A DNA stretch of 64,000 nucleotides from Fontibacter flavus. Lineage in GTDB: Bacteria > Bacteroidota > Bacteroidia > Cytophagales > Cyclobacteriaceae. The first letter of the stretch is position 1, and each line of letters begins with the position of its first letter. This document shows, one piece after another, positions 52,120-59,701 of the stretch. A program made the translations under genes and the position numbers. The stretch covers positions 5,839 through 69,838 of the forward strand of contig NZ_JBHLWI010000041.1 of NCBI RefSeq assembly GCF_042432905.1, given 5' to 3'. The notes beneath the pieces were generated by a model. It had not been told where the DNA came from, made no database searches, and was given only the letters and a program-made list of their open reading frames with translations.

Positions 52120-52781
52120 TATTTATTGAGCAGTTTTGGAATATCATTCATCAATCTATTGACATGGTCTTCCATGGTGCCATCATATACGCCTCTGATT
52201 CGGCCTTTTTGATCTACCAGCACAAAAGCACCTGAATGCAATATTCCTCCCGGCTCATTTTTGTCTTCCATAGCTGTAGTCAAGTAGCTAGTTTGGCCGA
52301 TTTCAAATATTTTTTCCTGGTCACCTGTAAGGAAGTTCCAGGTTTTGTCATCTTCCACCCCAATTCTGGCAGCATAATCTTTCAATAATTCTGCCGTGTC
52401 GTGCTCTGGATCCAATGTATGGCTCAAGATCATAAAATCTGGTTCATCCTTGAATTTCTCAAATACTCTGAGCATTTGGGTTTTCATAATCGGACAAATG
52501 GTAGGGCAGGTAGTGAAAAAGAAATCCGCAACATATACTTTTCCGGAAGTTGTGGAATTGGTAATTTCCTCGCCTTCCTGATTGGTAAATGAAAATTCAG
52601 CTATCTTATGGTAAACAGTATCTGCGACCACCTTTCCTTCCATTTCAAATTCGTTGATGTGCCAATTTCCAAGAATTGGTAAGGATTTATTAGTGTCTTC
52701 ATCATTGGTTTTTTGAGAACATGACCAATTGGAAAAGACTATTGTCAATGTCAATACAATGAATGCTAAAATATTCTTCAT
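52119..52781 (-). CDS. SCO1/SenC-family lipoprotein (second copy)
   Basis: Thioredoxin-fold copper chaperone of about 220 residues. The frame is open to 52802, but ATG at 52781 (MKNILAFIVLTL) gives a better signal with lipobox FSNWSC. The copper ligands are present: CPTICPIM and ILHSGAFVLVD. Unlike the copy at 28487 it is lipid-anchored. Its downstream neighbour shares base 52119 with it, and the longer frame would overlap the hemJ-like gene by 8 bases, so the three form one operon. Confidence 0.92.
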   Translation of the reverse strand: MKNILAFIVLTLTIVFSNWSCSQKTNDEDTNKSLPILGNWHINEFEMEGKVVADTVYHKIAEFSFTNQEGEEITNSTTSGKVYVADFFFTTCPTICPIMKTQMLRVFEKFKDEPDFMILSHTLDPEHDTAELLKDYAARIGVEDDKTWNFLTGDQEKIFEIGQTSYLTTAMEDKNEPGGILHSGAFVLVDQKGRIRGVYDGTMEDHVNRLMNDIPKLLNK

Positions 52782-52794
52782 GTTTTTGAACGGA

Positions 52795-53337
52795 TTATTC
52801 ATTTCCTTTTTCTCTAATCTTTTTGTACCATTTAATTCCCAACATCATCAAGATGCTAAGTGCTAGCAACCCTGCTATTCCCCAGACAACACTTATCAGG
52901 CTTTTTAGCACGATGAGGAATACAATGGCAAACAGTAGAACGGTTGCGACTTCATTCCACATTCTTAACTGTGTAGACGTCCATTTTGCTTTTCCGCTTT
53001 GCAAATCTTTATAAATTTTATGGCAAATAAAGTGATAAATGTACAATAGAAGCACAAATCCTAATTTGGCATGCATAAAACCCAACTGCATATAACCCCA
53101 TCTGTAGAAAAGAACGCCAAAGCCAAAAATCAAAGTGAGGATTGCCGATGGCCAGGTAATGATGTACCAAAGTCTTTGGGCCATAAGATTCAGCTGCGGA
53201 CTGAGGATATTTTTTTCGTATTCAGGTTTTTCCAAAGCCTCGGCCTGATAAATAAATAATCTTACAATGTAGAATAAGCCTGCAAACCAGGTGATAACAA
53301 AGATGATGTGCAGTGCTTTGAGATATTCGAAAGCCAT
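52795..53337 (-). CDS. hemJ: HemJ-like protoporphyrinogen oxidase / CopD-family membrane protein
   Basis: Membrane protein of 180 residues with four to five hydrophobic segments. The N-terminal YLKALHIIFVITWFAGLFY and RLFIYQAEA are typical of HemJ, which oxidises protoporphyrinogen IX in organisms lacking HemG/HemY; the same family is often annotated CopD-like. A conserved His (ALHI) and a second in KLGFVLLLYIYHFICHK may bind heme. First gene of the operon with SCO and cytochrome c, so heme supply is linked to oxidase maturation. Confidence 0.82.
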   Translation of the reverse strand: MAFEYLKALHIIFVITWFAGLFYIVRLFIYQAEALEKPEYEKNILSPQLNLMAQRLWYIITWPSAILTLIFGFGVLFYRWGYMQLGFMHAKLGFVLLLYIYHFICHKIYKDLQSGKAKWTSTQLRMWNEVATVLLFAIVFLIVLKSLISVVWGIAGLLALSILMMLGIKWYKKIREKGNE

Positions 53338-53388
53338 CTTGAAATTTTTCTCCTAAATTAAGGCTTTAAATCTAAACTTTCTTCAGAT

Positions 53389-53793
53389 ATGTCTACCCGT
53401 TATGTGTTTTATGCCTTGATTCTTGTTGTCGCAGCTATTATGATCTGGATTATTTCTGAAACGGTTACCCAGCCAGGTATTTCAGATTTGGAGGGTGAGT
53501 TTGAAGAGTTGGCCTTTTATCGGAATGAAAATAATACTGGACCTATCGTGAGGATTTATGCGGTATATGCATCTGATACCCTTTGGGATCAAATGAAGTC
53601 CTATGGAGAATTCATGCCTCATACCAAATATGGTAATACAAGGGTTTATTTTTTTAATTCCAAAAAAAATGCGCCAAATGCACTTCGTTCTAATGAACCG
53701 AATTTTGACGAGGTTTATAATTCTTCCTGTATAGGGTTTTATGAAAAATCCTCAATGGGGCAAGAGCGGTTTGTGAAGTACCCTTTTAGATAA
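53389..53793 (+). CDS. Small membrane-anchored hypothetical protein
   Basis: Protein of 134 residues with one N-terminal membrane helix (about 5-24) and a soluble domain presumably in the periplasm. Phrases such as VRIYAVYASDTLWDQMKSYG and NTRVYFFNSK suggest a small alpha/beta fold. No family recognised. It is divergent from hemJ and lies 40 bases upstream of meaB on the same strand. Confidence 0.7.
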   Translation: MSTRYVFYALILVVAAIMIWIISETVTQPGISDLEGEFEELAFYRNENNTGPIVRIYAVYASDTLWDQMKSYGEFMPHTKYGNTRVYFFNSKKNAPNALRSNEPNFDEVYNSSCIGFYEKSSMGQERFVKYPFR

Positions 53794-53833
53794 AAATGTC
53801 TAATTTTAAAAATCAGAATCTAAAGATAAGAAC

Positions 53834-54841
53834 TTGAAGAAGAACCGTCTTTCTGTAGAAGAATATATCCAAGGGGTAATTGATAGGGATAGGGTAATCC
53901 TGAGCAGGGCTATTACATTAATTGAAAGTACACTGCCATCAGACCAAAAGATTGCTGAAAAAGTAATGGAAGGGATATTGCCACATTCTGGCAAATCCAT
54001 CAGGATAGGGATTACTGGGGTACCGGGTGTAGGGAAAAGTACATTTATTGAAAGCTTTGGAAAGCTTCTTGTCGAAAAAGGACATCAGTTGGCAGTATTG
54101 GCGATTGATCCGAGTAGCCAAAAATCCCACGGAAGTATATTGGGAGATAAGACCAGAATGGAGAGTCTTGCTGCTGACAAGAGAGCCTATATTAGGCCTA
54201 GCCCTGCAGGATCTGCACTTGGGGGGGTTAGTGCGAAGACAAGGGAATCTATGCTCTTATGTGAGGCAGCAGGCTATGACGTGGTGCTGATTGAAACAGT
54301 TGGTGTGGGGCAGTCGGAAATTGCGGTTAAAGGAATGGTGGATTTCTTTTTATTGCTGATGCTGGCCGGTGCAGGAGATGAACTTCAAGGGATTAAGAAA
54401 GGGATAATTGAAATGTGTGATGCCTTGATCATCAATAAAGCCGATGGCGAAAATGTGGAAGCAGCCAAAAGAGCCAAAAGAGAGTATGCCAACGCCTTGC
54501 ATTTGTTTCCTGCTAAGGAAAACGGTTGGTACCCAAAAGTGAAAGTGAGTTCGGCCATTGCCAAAACGGGCCTGGAGGAAATCTGGGGCATGATTGAGGA
54601 ATTTAAGGGTAAGATGCTGTTCAATGGTTTTTTTGAAGAAAACAGGCAAGATCAACGAATCAACTGGATGCATGACCATATCCGCTTTCTGTTGGAAAGC
54701 AGGTTTTATCAGGACGAACTCATCAAAGGGAAAATTGATCAGGTGCTTCCTTTGATTAAATCAGGTCAGCAATCCGCAATTGCCAAAGCAAGGGAGTTGG
54801 TGGATTTATTTGTCCTCAATCAGATAGGTAGGGGTTCATGA
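53834..54841 (+). CDS. meaB: Methylmalonyl-CoA mutase-associated G3E GTPase
   Basis: GTPase chaperone (335 residues) that loads and protects adenosylcobalamin in methylmalonyl-CoA mutase. P-loop GVPGVGKST (about residues 62-70), IDPSSQKSHGSILGDKTRM (G3E-type switch), IETVGVGQSE and NKAD (G4) are all present. The start is TTG at 53834: an upstream ATG runs into a stop, and the next in-frame ATG would remove about 44 residues before the P-loop. MutA and MutB are encoded 3.4-7 kb downstream, separated by minus-strand genes, so they are not in one operon. Confidence 0.94.
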   Translation: MKKNRLSVEEYIQGVIDRDRVILSRAITLIESTLPSDQKIAEKVMEGILPHSGKSIRIGITGVPGVGKSTFIESFGKLLVEKGHQLAVLAIDPSSQKSHGSILGDKTRMESLAADKRAYIRPSPAGSALGGVSAKTRESMLLCEAAGYDVVLIETVGVGQSEIAVKGMVDFFLLLMLAGAGDELQGIKKGIIEMCDALIINKADGENVEAAKRAKREYANALHLFPAKENGWYPKVKVSSAIAKTGLEEIWGMIEEFKGKMLFNGFFEENRQDQRINWMHDHIRFLLESRFYQDELIKGKIDQVLPLIKSGQQSAIAKARELVDLFVLNQIGRGS

Positions 54842-54913
54842 AAAAAGTAAAGTTCCTTTAATATTTATTGAGGCAGTTTTTCAAAGAAAAATAGAAATCA
54901 GCTAGCGTTAAAC

Positions 54914-54943
54914 AAAAAAATGCGATCAATAAGATCGCATTTT
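54914..54943 (-). terminator. Terminator of dnaA, built into its last codons
   Basis: On the minus strand, AAAATGCGATC / GATCGCATTTT with a 5-base loop and T-run. The first arm encodes the C-terminal residues (KMRS) and the TGA stop lies in the loop/second arm. Confidence 0.92.
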
Positions 54944-56350
54944 GAATTTCTTTTTGAGGTCATTGACCGAATTCCTGAAGGCGGTGTCAGTTTCCATGAG
55001 GTCATTGACTGTCTGCACGGCATGGATTACCGTACTATGATCTCTGCCGCCAAAATGGTATCCGATGGATTTCAAAGAATGGTTGGTAAATTCCTTTGAA
55101 AAATACATCGCTACCTGCCTTGCCGTTACGATTTCTTTCTTTCTGGTTTTGGCTTTCAGATCGTCAATTTTGATTTCAAAATAATCAGAGACTGTTTTCT
55201 GGATAAAATCAATACCTACCTCAGTTTCAATGTCCTTGACGATATTCTTCATGATGGTTTTCGCCAAAGCCAAGTCTATGTCAACTCTATTGAGAGAGGC
55301 ATGGGCGATGAGGGAAATCATAACCCCTTCCAATTCGCGGACATTAGTGTCCACGGTATAAGCCAAATATTCGATGACGTCGTCCGGGATAAATATCCCT
55401 TCGGATTGCATTTTTCTTTTAATAATTGCCACCCTTGTTTCAAAGTCTGGCATTTGAAGATCTGCAGTCAGTCCCCATTTAAATCTTGAAAGTAATCTTT
55501 CTTCAAGGCCTTTCAGGTCTTTTGGGGGACAATCTGAGGTCATGATGATCTGCTTTTTATTTTGATGGAGATGGTTGAAAATGTGAAAGAACATCTCCTG
55601 AGTTCTATCTTTTCCCGCCAAAAACTGAATATCGTCTATGATCAAAACATCTACCTGCATGTAGAAATTTGTAAAGCTTTTCACGTTACCATCTTTGATG
55701 GAGTCCATGAATTGATTGACGAATTTCTCAGAGGAGACGTACAGTACAAATTTATCTTCAGGTCCGTTTTTAATTTCGTTGCCGATAGCTTGCACCAAGT
55801 GTGTTTTGCCAAGCCCAACCCCACCATATACCATCAAAGGATTGAAAGAGGTGATGCCTGGTTTGGTGGCTACAGCAAAGCCGGCCGATCGAGCAAGTCT
55901 GTTGCAGTCCCCTTCAATGTAGGTGTTGAAAGTGTAGTTGGGATTTAAATTGGATTGCAATAGCATGTCACTATTCAATGTTTGCATATCGAATGGACTT
56001 TTGCTTTCCGCTGCGGCTACTGCTTTTTTTGGATTAGTGGTGCCTGAATTCCCTTGCGGGTAACTGACCACGTATGGTTGATTTTGGGAATTCCCTCTAT
56101 CCACCACCACGGCATACTCTAATCTTCCATTTGGACCTAAGGTAGATTTGATGGCTAACTTTAAAACCTGAACATAGTTATCTTCCAGCCATTCATAGAA
56201 AAATTGACTAGGTACCTGGATTGTGAGGCTGCTTCCCTCTAGACGTACAGGGTTTATTGGTTTAAACCAAGTCGAAAAACTCTGCTCATTGACGTGCTGT
56301 TCGATTACACGCAAACATTCACTCCAAACTGCATTAGCCTCTGAACTCAT
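54926..56350 (-). CDS. dnaA: Chromosomal replication initiator protein DnaA
   Basis: AAA+ origin-binding protein of 474 residues. Domain I (WSECLRVIEQHVNEQSFSTWFKPI) is at 9-32, a variable domain II to about 125, Walker A GGVGLGKTHL (about 176-185), Walker B LIIDDIQFLAGKD, sensor and box VII motifs, and the DNA-binding domain IV with GGRDHSTVIHAV near the C-terminus. I saw no cluster of 9-base DnaA boxes (TTATNCACA) in the adjacent spacers, so the origin may lie elsewhere. Confidence 0.97.
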   Translation of the reverse strand: MSSEANAVWSECLRVIEQHVNEQSFSTWFKPINPVRLEGSSLTIQVPSQFFYEWLEDNYVQVLKLAIKSTLGPNGRLEYAVVVDRGNSQNQPYVVSYPQGNSGTTNPKKAVAAAESKSPFDMQTLNSDMLLQSNLNPNYTFNTYIEGDCNRLARSAGFAVATKPGITSFNPLMVYGGVGLGKTHLVQAIGNEIKNGPEDKFVLYVSSEKFVNQFMDSIKDGNVKSFTNFYMQVDVLIIDDIQFLAGKDRTQEMFFHIFNHLHQNKKQIIMTSDCPPKDLKGLEERLLSRFKWGLTADLQMPDFETRVAIIKRKMQSEGIFIPDDVIEYLAYTVDTNVRELEGVMISLIAHASLNRVDIDLALAKTIMKNIVKDIETEVGIDFIQKTVSDYFEIKIDDLKAKTRKKEIVTARQVAMYFSKEFTNHSLKSIGYHFGGRDHSTVIHAVQTVNDLMETDTAFRNSVNDLKKKFKMRSY

Positions 56351-56469
56351 TTGGTACTTTTAGTAAATCGCTTAAATATTAGTGTTTTAGATCTTAACCC
56401 TGCATTTTCTGGGGGCATCAAATTTGGGGAAAATATATTTAAATAAAAAATCAAAATAGGCTTGACTTT

Positions 56470-57381
56470 CTAATAAATAAGTAAACTTTTGGTACTCGCA
56501 TAATTTATTTTGTGCTCTTTACTAAACACAAAATCTATTTTTCCTAGACGGGTTGCGGCAGTACCTACCTGATGTATTAAAGTTTTGTGGCCTTCTTGAT
56601 TTTCCACTGTTGTTGGTGCTTCTAGAAATGTGTGTGTATGTCCACCTATAATAAGGTCAATTCCACTGACTTGGCTGGCAAGTTTCAGGTCGTCCATTTT
56701 ATTGCTTTTGTATGAATAGCCCAAATGTGAAAGACAAATAATCAAATCACACTTTTTGTTTTTTAAATCTTGAACCATTTCATGAGCTATTCCAACAGGG
56801 TCCAAATATTTTGTTTCTTGGAAGTTTTTCCTGCCTACTAATCCCTGCAATTCAATGCCTATTCCAAAAACACCTATACGAATTCCTGATTTTTTGAAGA
56901 TTTTGTAGGGTAAGGTGTGGTTTTTGAGAATGGTTCGGGAAAAATCATAATTGGAGCATATGTGAGGGAAATCTGCATGCGGCAATTGGTTCAAAATTCC
57001 TTCCAACCCGTTGTCAAACTCATGGTTGCCCAAAGTAGAAGCATCGTACCCCATTTTACTCATCAATTTGAACTCCAGTTCACCTCCATAAAAATTAAAA
57101 TATGGGGTGCCTTGGAAAACATCCCCGGCATCCAAAAGCAGGATATTGTCTTGTTCTGTCCTTATTTGACCGACCAATGTGGCGAGTTTGGTCATTCCGC
57201 CTTGATCGGCAAACCTTCCTCCATCATTTGGGAATGGTTCTATTCTGGAGTGCATGTCATTGGTGTGGAGAACGGTGAGTGTTTTTCCCTTTGAAAAGAG
57301 ATCCTCTGCCATGATGGGATTCCCAATGGAAAGTGCAGCGCCAGTCAAAAGACTGTGTTTGATGAAATCTCTTCTTTTCAT
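56470..57381 (-). CDS. 5'-nucleotidase N-terminal (metallophosphatase) half, Tat-exported
   Basis: Calcineurin-like phosphoesterase of about 303 residues. The ATG at 57381 gives MKRRDFIKHSLLTGAAL, a twin-arginine signal, and follows the upstream gene by 1 base; the frame is open to 57408. Metal ligands are seen in LHTNDMHSRIE, LLDAGDVFQG, TLGNHEFDNG and GGHTHTFL. It lacks the C-terminal nucleotide-binding domain of UshA-type enzymes, which is encoded by the neighbour at 57383. Both halves probably meet in the periplasm. Substrate: nucleotides or related phosphoesters, by family. Confidence 0.92.
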   Translation of the reverse strand: MKRRDFIKHSLLTGAALSIGNPIMAEDLFSKGKTLTVLHTNDMHSRIEPFPNDGGRFADQGGMTKLATLVGQIRTEQDNILLLDAGDVFQGTPYFNFYGGELEFKLMSKMGYDASTLGNHEFDNGLEGILNQLPHADFPHICSNYDFSRTILKNHTLPYKIFKKSGIRIGVFGIGIELQGLVGRKNFQETKYLDPVGIAHEMVQDLKNKKCDLIICLSHLGYSYKSNKMDDLKLASQVSGIDLIIGGHTHTFLEAPTTVENQEGHKTLIHQVGTAATRLGKIDFVFSKEHKINYASTKSLLIY

Positions 57382-57382
57382 G

Positions 57383-58135
57383 TTATTTGAAATTTTGTCT
57401 TCCCTCAATTTGTGCTGAAATGATTTCTCCTCTTGAAGTCCTGAGCTTAATTCTATCTATCAACAATTCTCTCAAAAGAATTGTAGACTGTTCTTTTCTA
57501 GGTAAATCAGTAAGCATATCCATACCATCCCCTCCATTTGCCAAATAATCATTTACAGCAAGTAAGTAGGTTTTGCCTTCTTCTACTTGCTTTCCATTGA
57601 CCAAGAGTTTGGTCAGTTCTTCACTTTGGGATTCTATGTACAGGCCATTAATGCCCAGAATTTTTGTCTGGGCAGCAAATTCAGCTAGATTTACTACTTG
57701 TTCTGCGTTAAGCTCTAGCACATAGAGGTAGTTGTCAAATGGGGAAATTTCAAAAATATTTCCTAGTGTAATATTGCCTTTTGGGAGGGTATTCCTGATG
57801 CCTCCATTATTGATAATGGAAATGTCTATGTTGTAACCAAAATACTCTTCTGCATATTCCTTTTGCAGGTCAGCCACCAAGTTTCCTATTGGTGTTTCAC
57901 CTGTCCCTGTTTTTAGAATGGTCTCCTTTGTTTGACCGATAACCGAATTCATTTCGGCCTCAAGTTTAATCTTATAAGGCGCAACAAAATTTCTAAGGTT
58001 TGGGTCTTCCTTTATCTCTGATCCTAAAACAAAAAATTCTGTATTTGCAGAACTGTAAATTTTGGGGCTGCATTGGGAAAGCAAAAACAATCCCGTGAGG
58101 AGGACTAAGCTGTATGCAAATTTATTTTTGGTCAT
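57383..58135 (-). CDS. 5'-nucleotidase C-terminal domain lipoprotein
   Basis: Lipoprotein of 250 residues (lipobox Cys22, FLLSQC) with only the 5'-nucleotidase C-terminal fold. Motifs: DISIINNGGIRNTLPKG, ISPFDNYLYVLEL and LAVNDYLANGGDGMDM, which form the nucleobase-stacking and substrate pocket of UshA-like enzymes. No metallophosphatase motifs are present. It is the first gene of a two-gene operon with the Tat-exported catalytic half. Confidence 0.92.
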   Translation of the reverse strand: MTKNKFAYSLVLLTGLFLLSQCSPKIYSSANTEFFVLGSEIKEDPNLRNFVAPYKIKLEAEMNSVIGQTKETILKTGTGETPIGNLVADLQKEYAEEYFGYNIDISIINNGGIRNTLPKGNITLGNIFEISPFDNYLYVLELNAEQVVNLAEFAAQTKILGINGLYIESQSEELTKLLVNGKQVEEGKTYLLAVNDYLANGGDGMDMLTDLPRKEQSTILLRELLIDRIKLRTSRGEIISAQIEGRQNFK

Positions 58136-58276
58136 GTTTCAAATTGCTTCAAATAATGGGTTTTAAAACTTCTACCTCTTATTTTTGGTCAATAAAGATA
58201 GCTTATAATCCCTAATCGCTAAGTGCAACTGGGAGAAAAAGGTTTATTCTTTAACTTACTAAAATATAAACCCAAT

Positions 58277-59701
58277 ATGAATAACAGCCTTTTTGATGAA
58301 TTTCAACAAGTAACTAAGGATGACTGGGTCCGACAGGCTATAAAAGACCTCAAGGGTAAAGACTTTGAAAAGGAATTGGTTTCCAAAACTTTAGATGGGA
58401 TTCAGGTCCAACCTTTTTACGCTAAGGAAGATTTGGAGGGATTGGATCTGGTGAAATCTTACCAAAATCAAGTAAATCCCAAGTCCCATGTTCCGGGTCT
58501 TCCTCCGAGGAACTGGTCCAATGTATTTTCTGTATCGGTTAAGGATGAGAAATCGGACAATAGGGAAATTTTGGATGCATTACAAAATGGTTCAGACGCC
58601 TTATTGCTCCATTTGGAAGGGGATGAGAATTTAGATGATTTGTTGAAAGGAGTGGGCTTAGAATATATTCAGATTTTCCTTCAACCGGTAGGGGATGCAT
58701 TAAAAGTGGCGAAGTTGTTTGTTCAATGGTTGATCAAGAATAACCTCTTGCCTGAAGGGATTCATGGAGCCCTTTTATTTGATTTTTATGCTGAACTGTT
58801 GGTAGCTAAGAGGCCGATTGATAGAATTGTCAGTGAAGCCAAACAGCTTTTGGAAATTTTTAAGCCATTTAAAGGATTCAAGGTTTTCTCCATTAATTAT
58901 GCTTTTTATCATAATGCCGGGGCTAGTACCGTGCAGGAATTATCTTTTGCAACTGGAGCGTATATTGATCTGTTAGATACTTTAACTGAATCAGGATTAA
59001 ATGCACATGAAATCTTTGAGAAAACTGTTCTGCATACCGCTATAGGCTCTTCTTATTTTGAGGAGGTCAGTAAGCTACGGGCAATGAGGATTCTCTTTCA
59101 TCAGCTAGGACTGTTATACGGCGTAAATATTCATCCAGAGGAGATTTTTATATTTTCAGAAACCAGCAGTTGGTCGAAATCTCCATTTGATGTCAATACC
59201 AATATGTTGAGGAATACCACTGAAACCATGTCTGCTATTCTAGGGGGTACATCTGCTCTATTGGTCAGACCTCATGATGAGGTGAATGGGCAGGAAAACT
59301 CATTTTCCAAAAGGATGGCACGCAATATTTCCAATATCCTGAGAGAAGAAAGTTACATGGATAAAGTAGTTGACCCTGTAGCAGGTAGTTATTATCTGGA
59401 AAGCATGACCTTTGAAATTTTGAAGATGGTCAAAATGAAGTTGGAAGAAATTGAGGTTAAAGGTGGTTGGTCCCAGCTGTATTTTAATCACTCAATTCAG
59501 CGGGAAGTAAAAGCTGTCCGGAAATCACGTCAGGAAAGCATTCTTGAAGGGGCAAAGGCAAAAATAGGTTCGAATAAATATCGGTTGAATGAAGAAGAAT
59601 CAACCGCATTTGCTTCGAAAGAATTATCCGAACAGGAATGGATGCTGTTGGCAAGCAGAGAAACTATTTTGTTAGAATCTTCTAAAACTTTGAAGTCATG
59701 A
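58277..59701 (+). CDS. mutA: Methylmalonyl-CoA mutase small (beta) subunit
   Basis: Non-catalytic partner (474 residues) of the B12-dependent mutase. The frame is open to a GTG at 58223, but the ATG at 58277 (MNNSLFDEFQQ) matches the family start. The TIM-barrel features of the large subunit are recognisable but weak (RNTTETMSAILGGTSALLVRPHDEV, VDPVAGSYYLE), and the C-terminal B12-binding domain is absent, as expected of MutA. The stop overlaps the mutB ATG (ATGA). Confidence 0.94.
   Translation: MNNSLFDEFQQVTKDDWVRQAIKDLKGKDFEKELVSKTLDGIQVQPFYAKEDLEGLDLVKSYQNQVNPKSHVPGLPPRNWSNVFSVSVKDEKSDNREILDALQNGSDALLLHLEGDENLDDLLKGVGLEYIQIFLQPVGDALKVAKLFVQWLIKNNLLPEGIHGALLFDFYAELLVAKRPIDRIVSEAKQLLEIFKPFKGFKVFSINYAFYHNAGASTVQELSFATGAYIDLLDTLTESGLNAHEIFEKTVLHTAIGSSYFEEVSKLRAMRILFHQLGLLYGVNIHPEEIFIFSETSSWSKSPFDVNTNMLRNTTETMSAILGGTSALLVRPHDEVNGQENSFSKRMARNISNILREESYMDKVVDPVAGSYYLESMTFEILKMVKMKLEEIEVKGGWSQLYFNHSIQREVKAVRKSRQESILEGAKAKIGSNKYRLNEEESTAFASKELSEQEWMLLASRETILLESSKTLKS

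Noticed and set aside
54842..56469. Replication origin next to dnaA
   Set aside because: No cluster of TTATNCACA-type boxes or AT-rich unwinding region with direct repeats was seen in the short spacers around dnaA.
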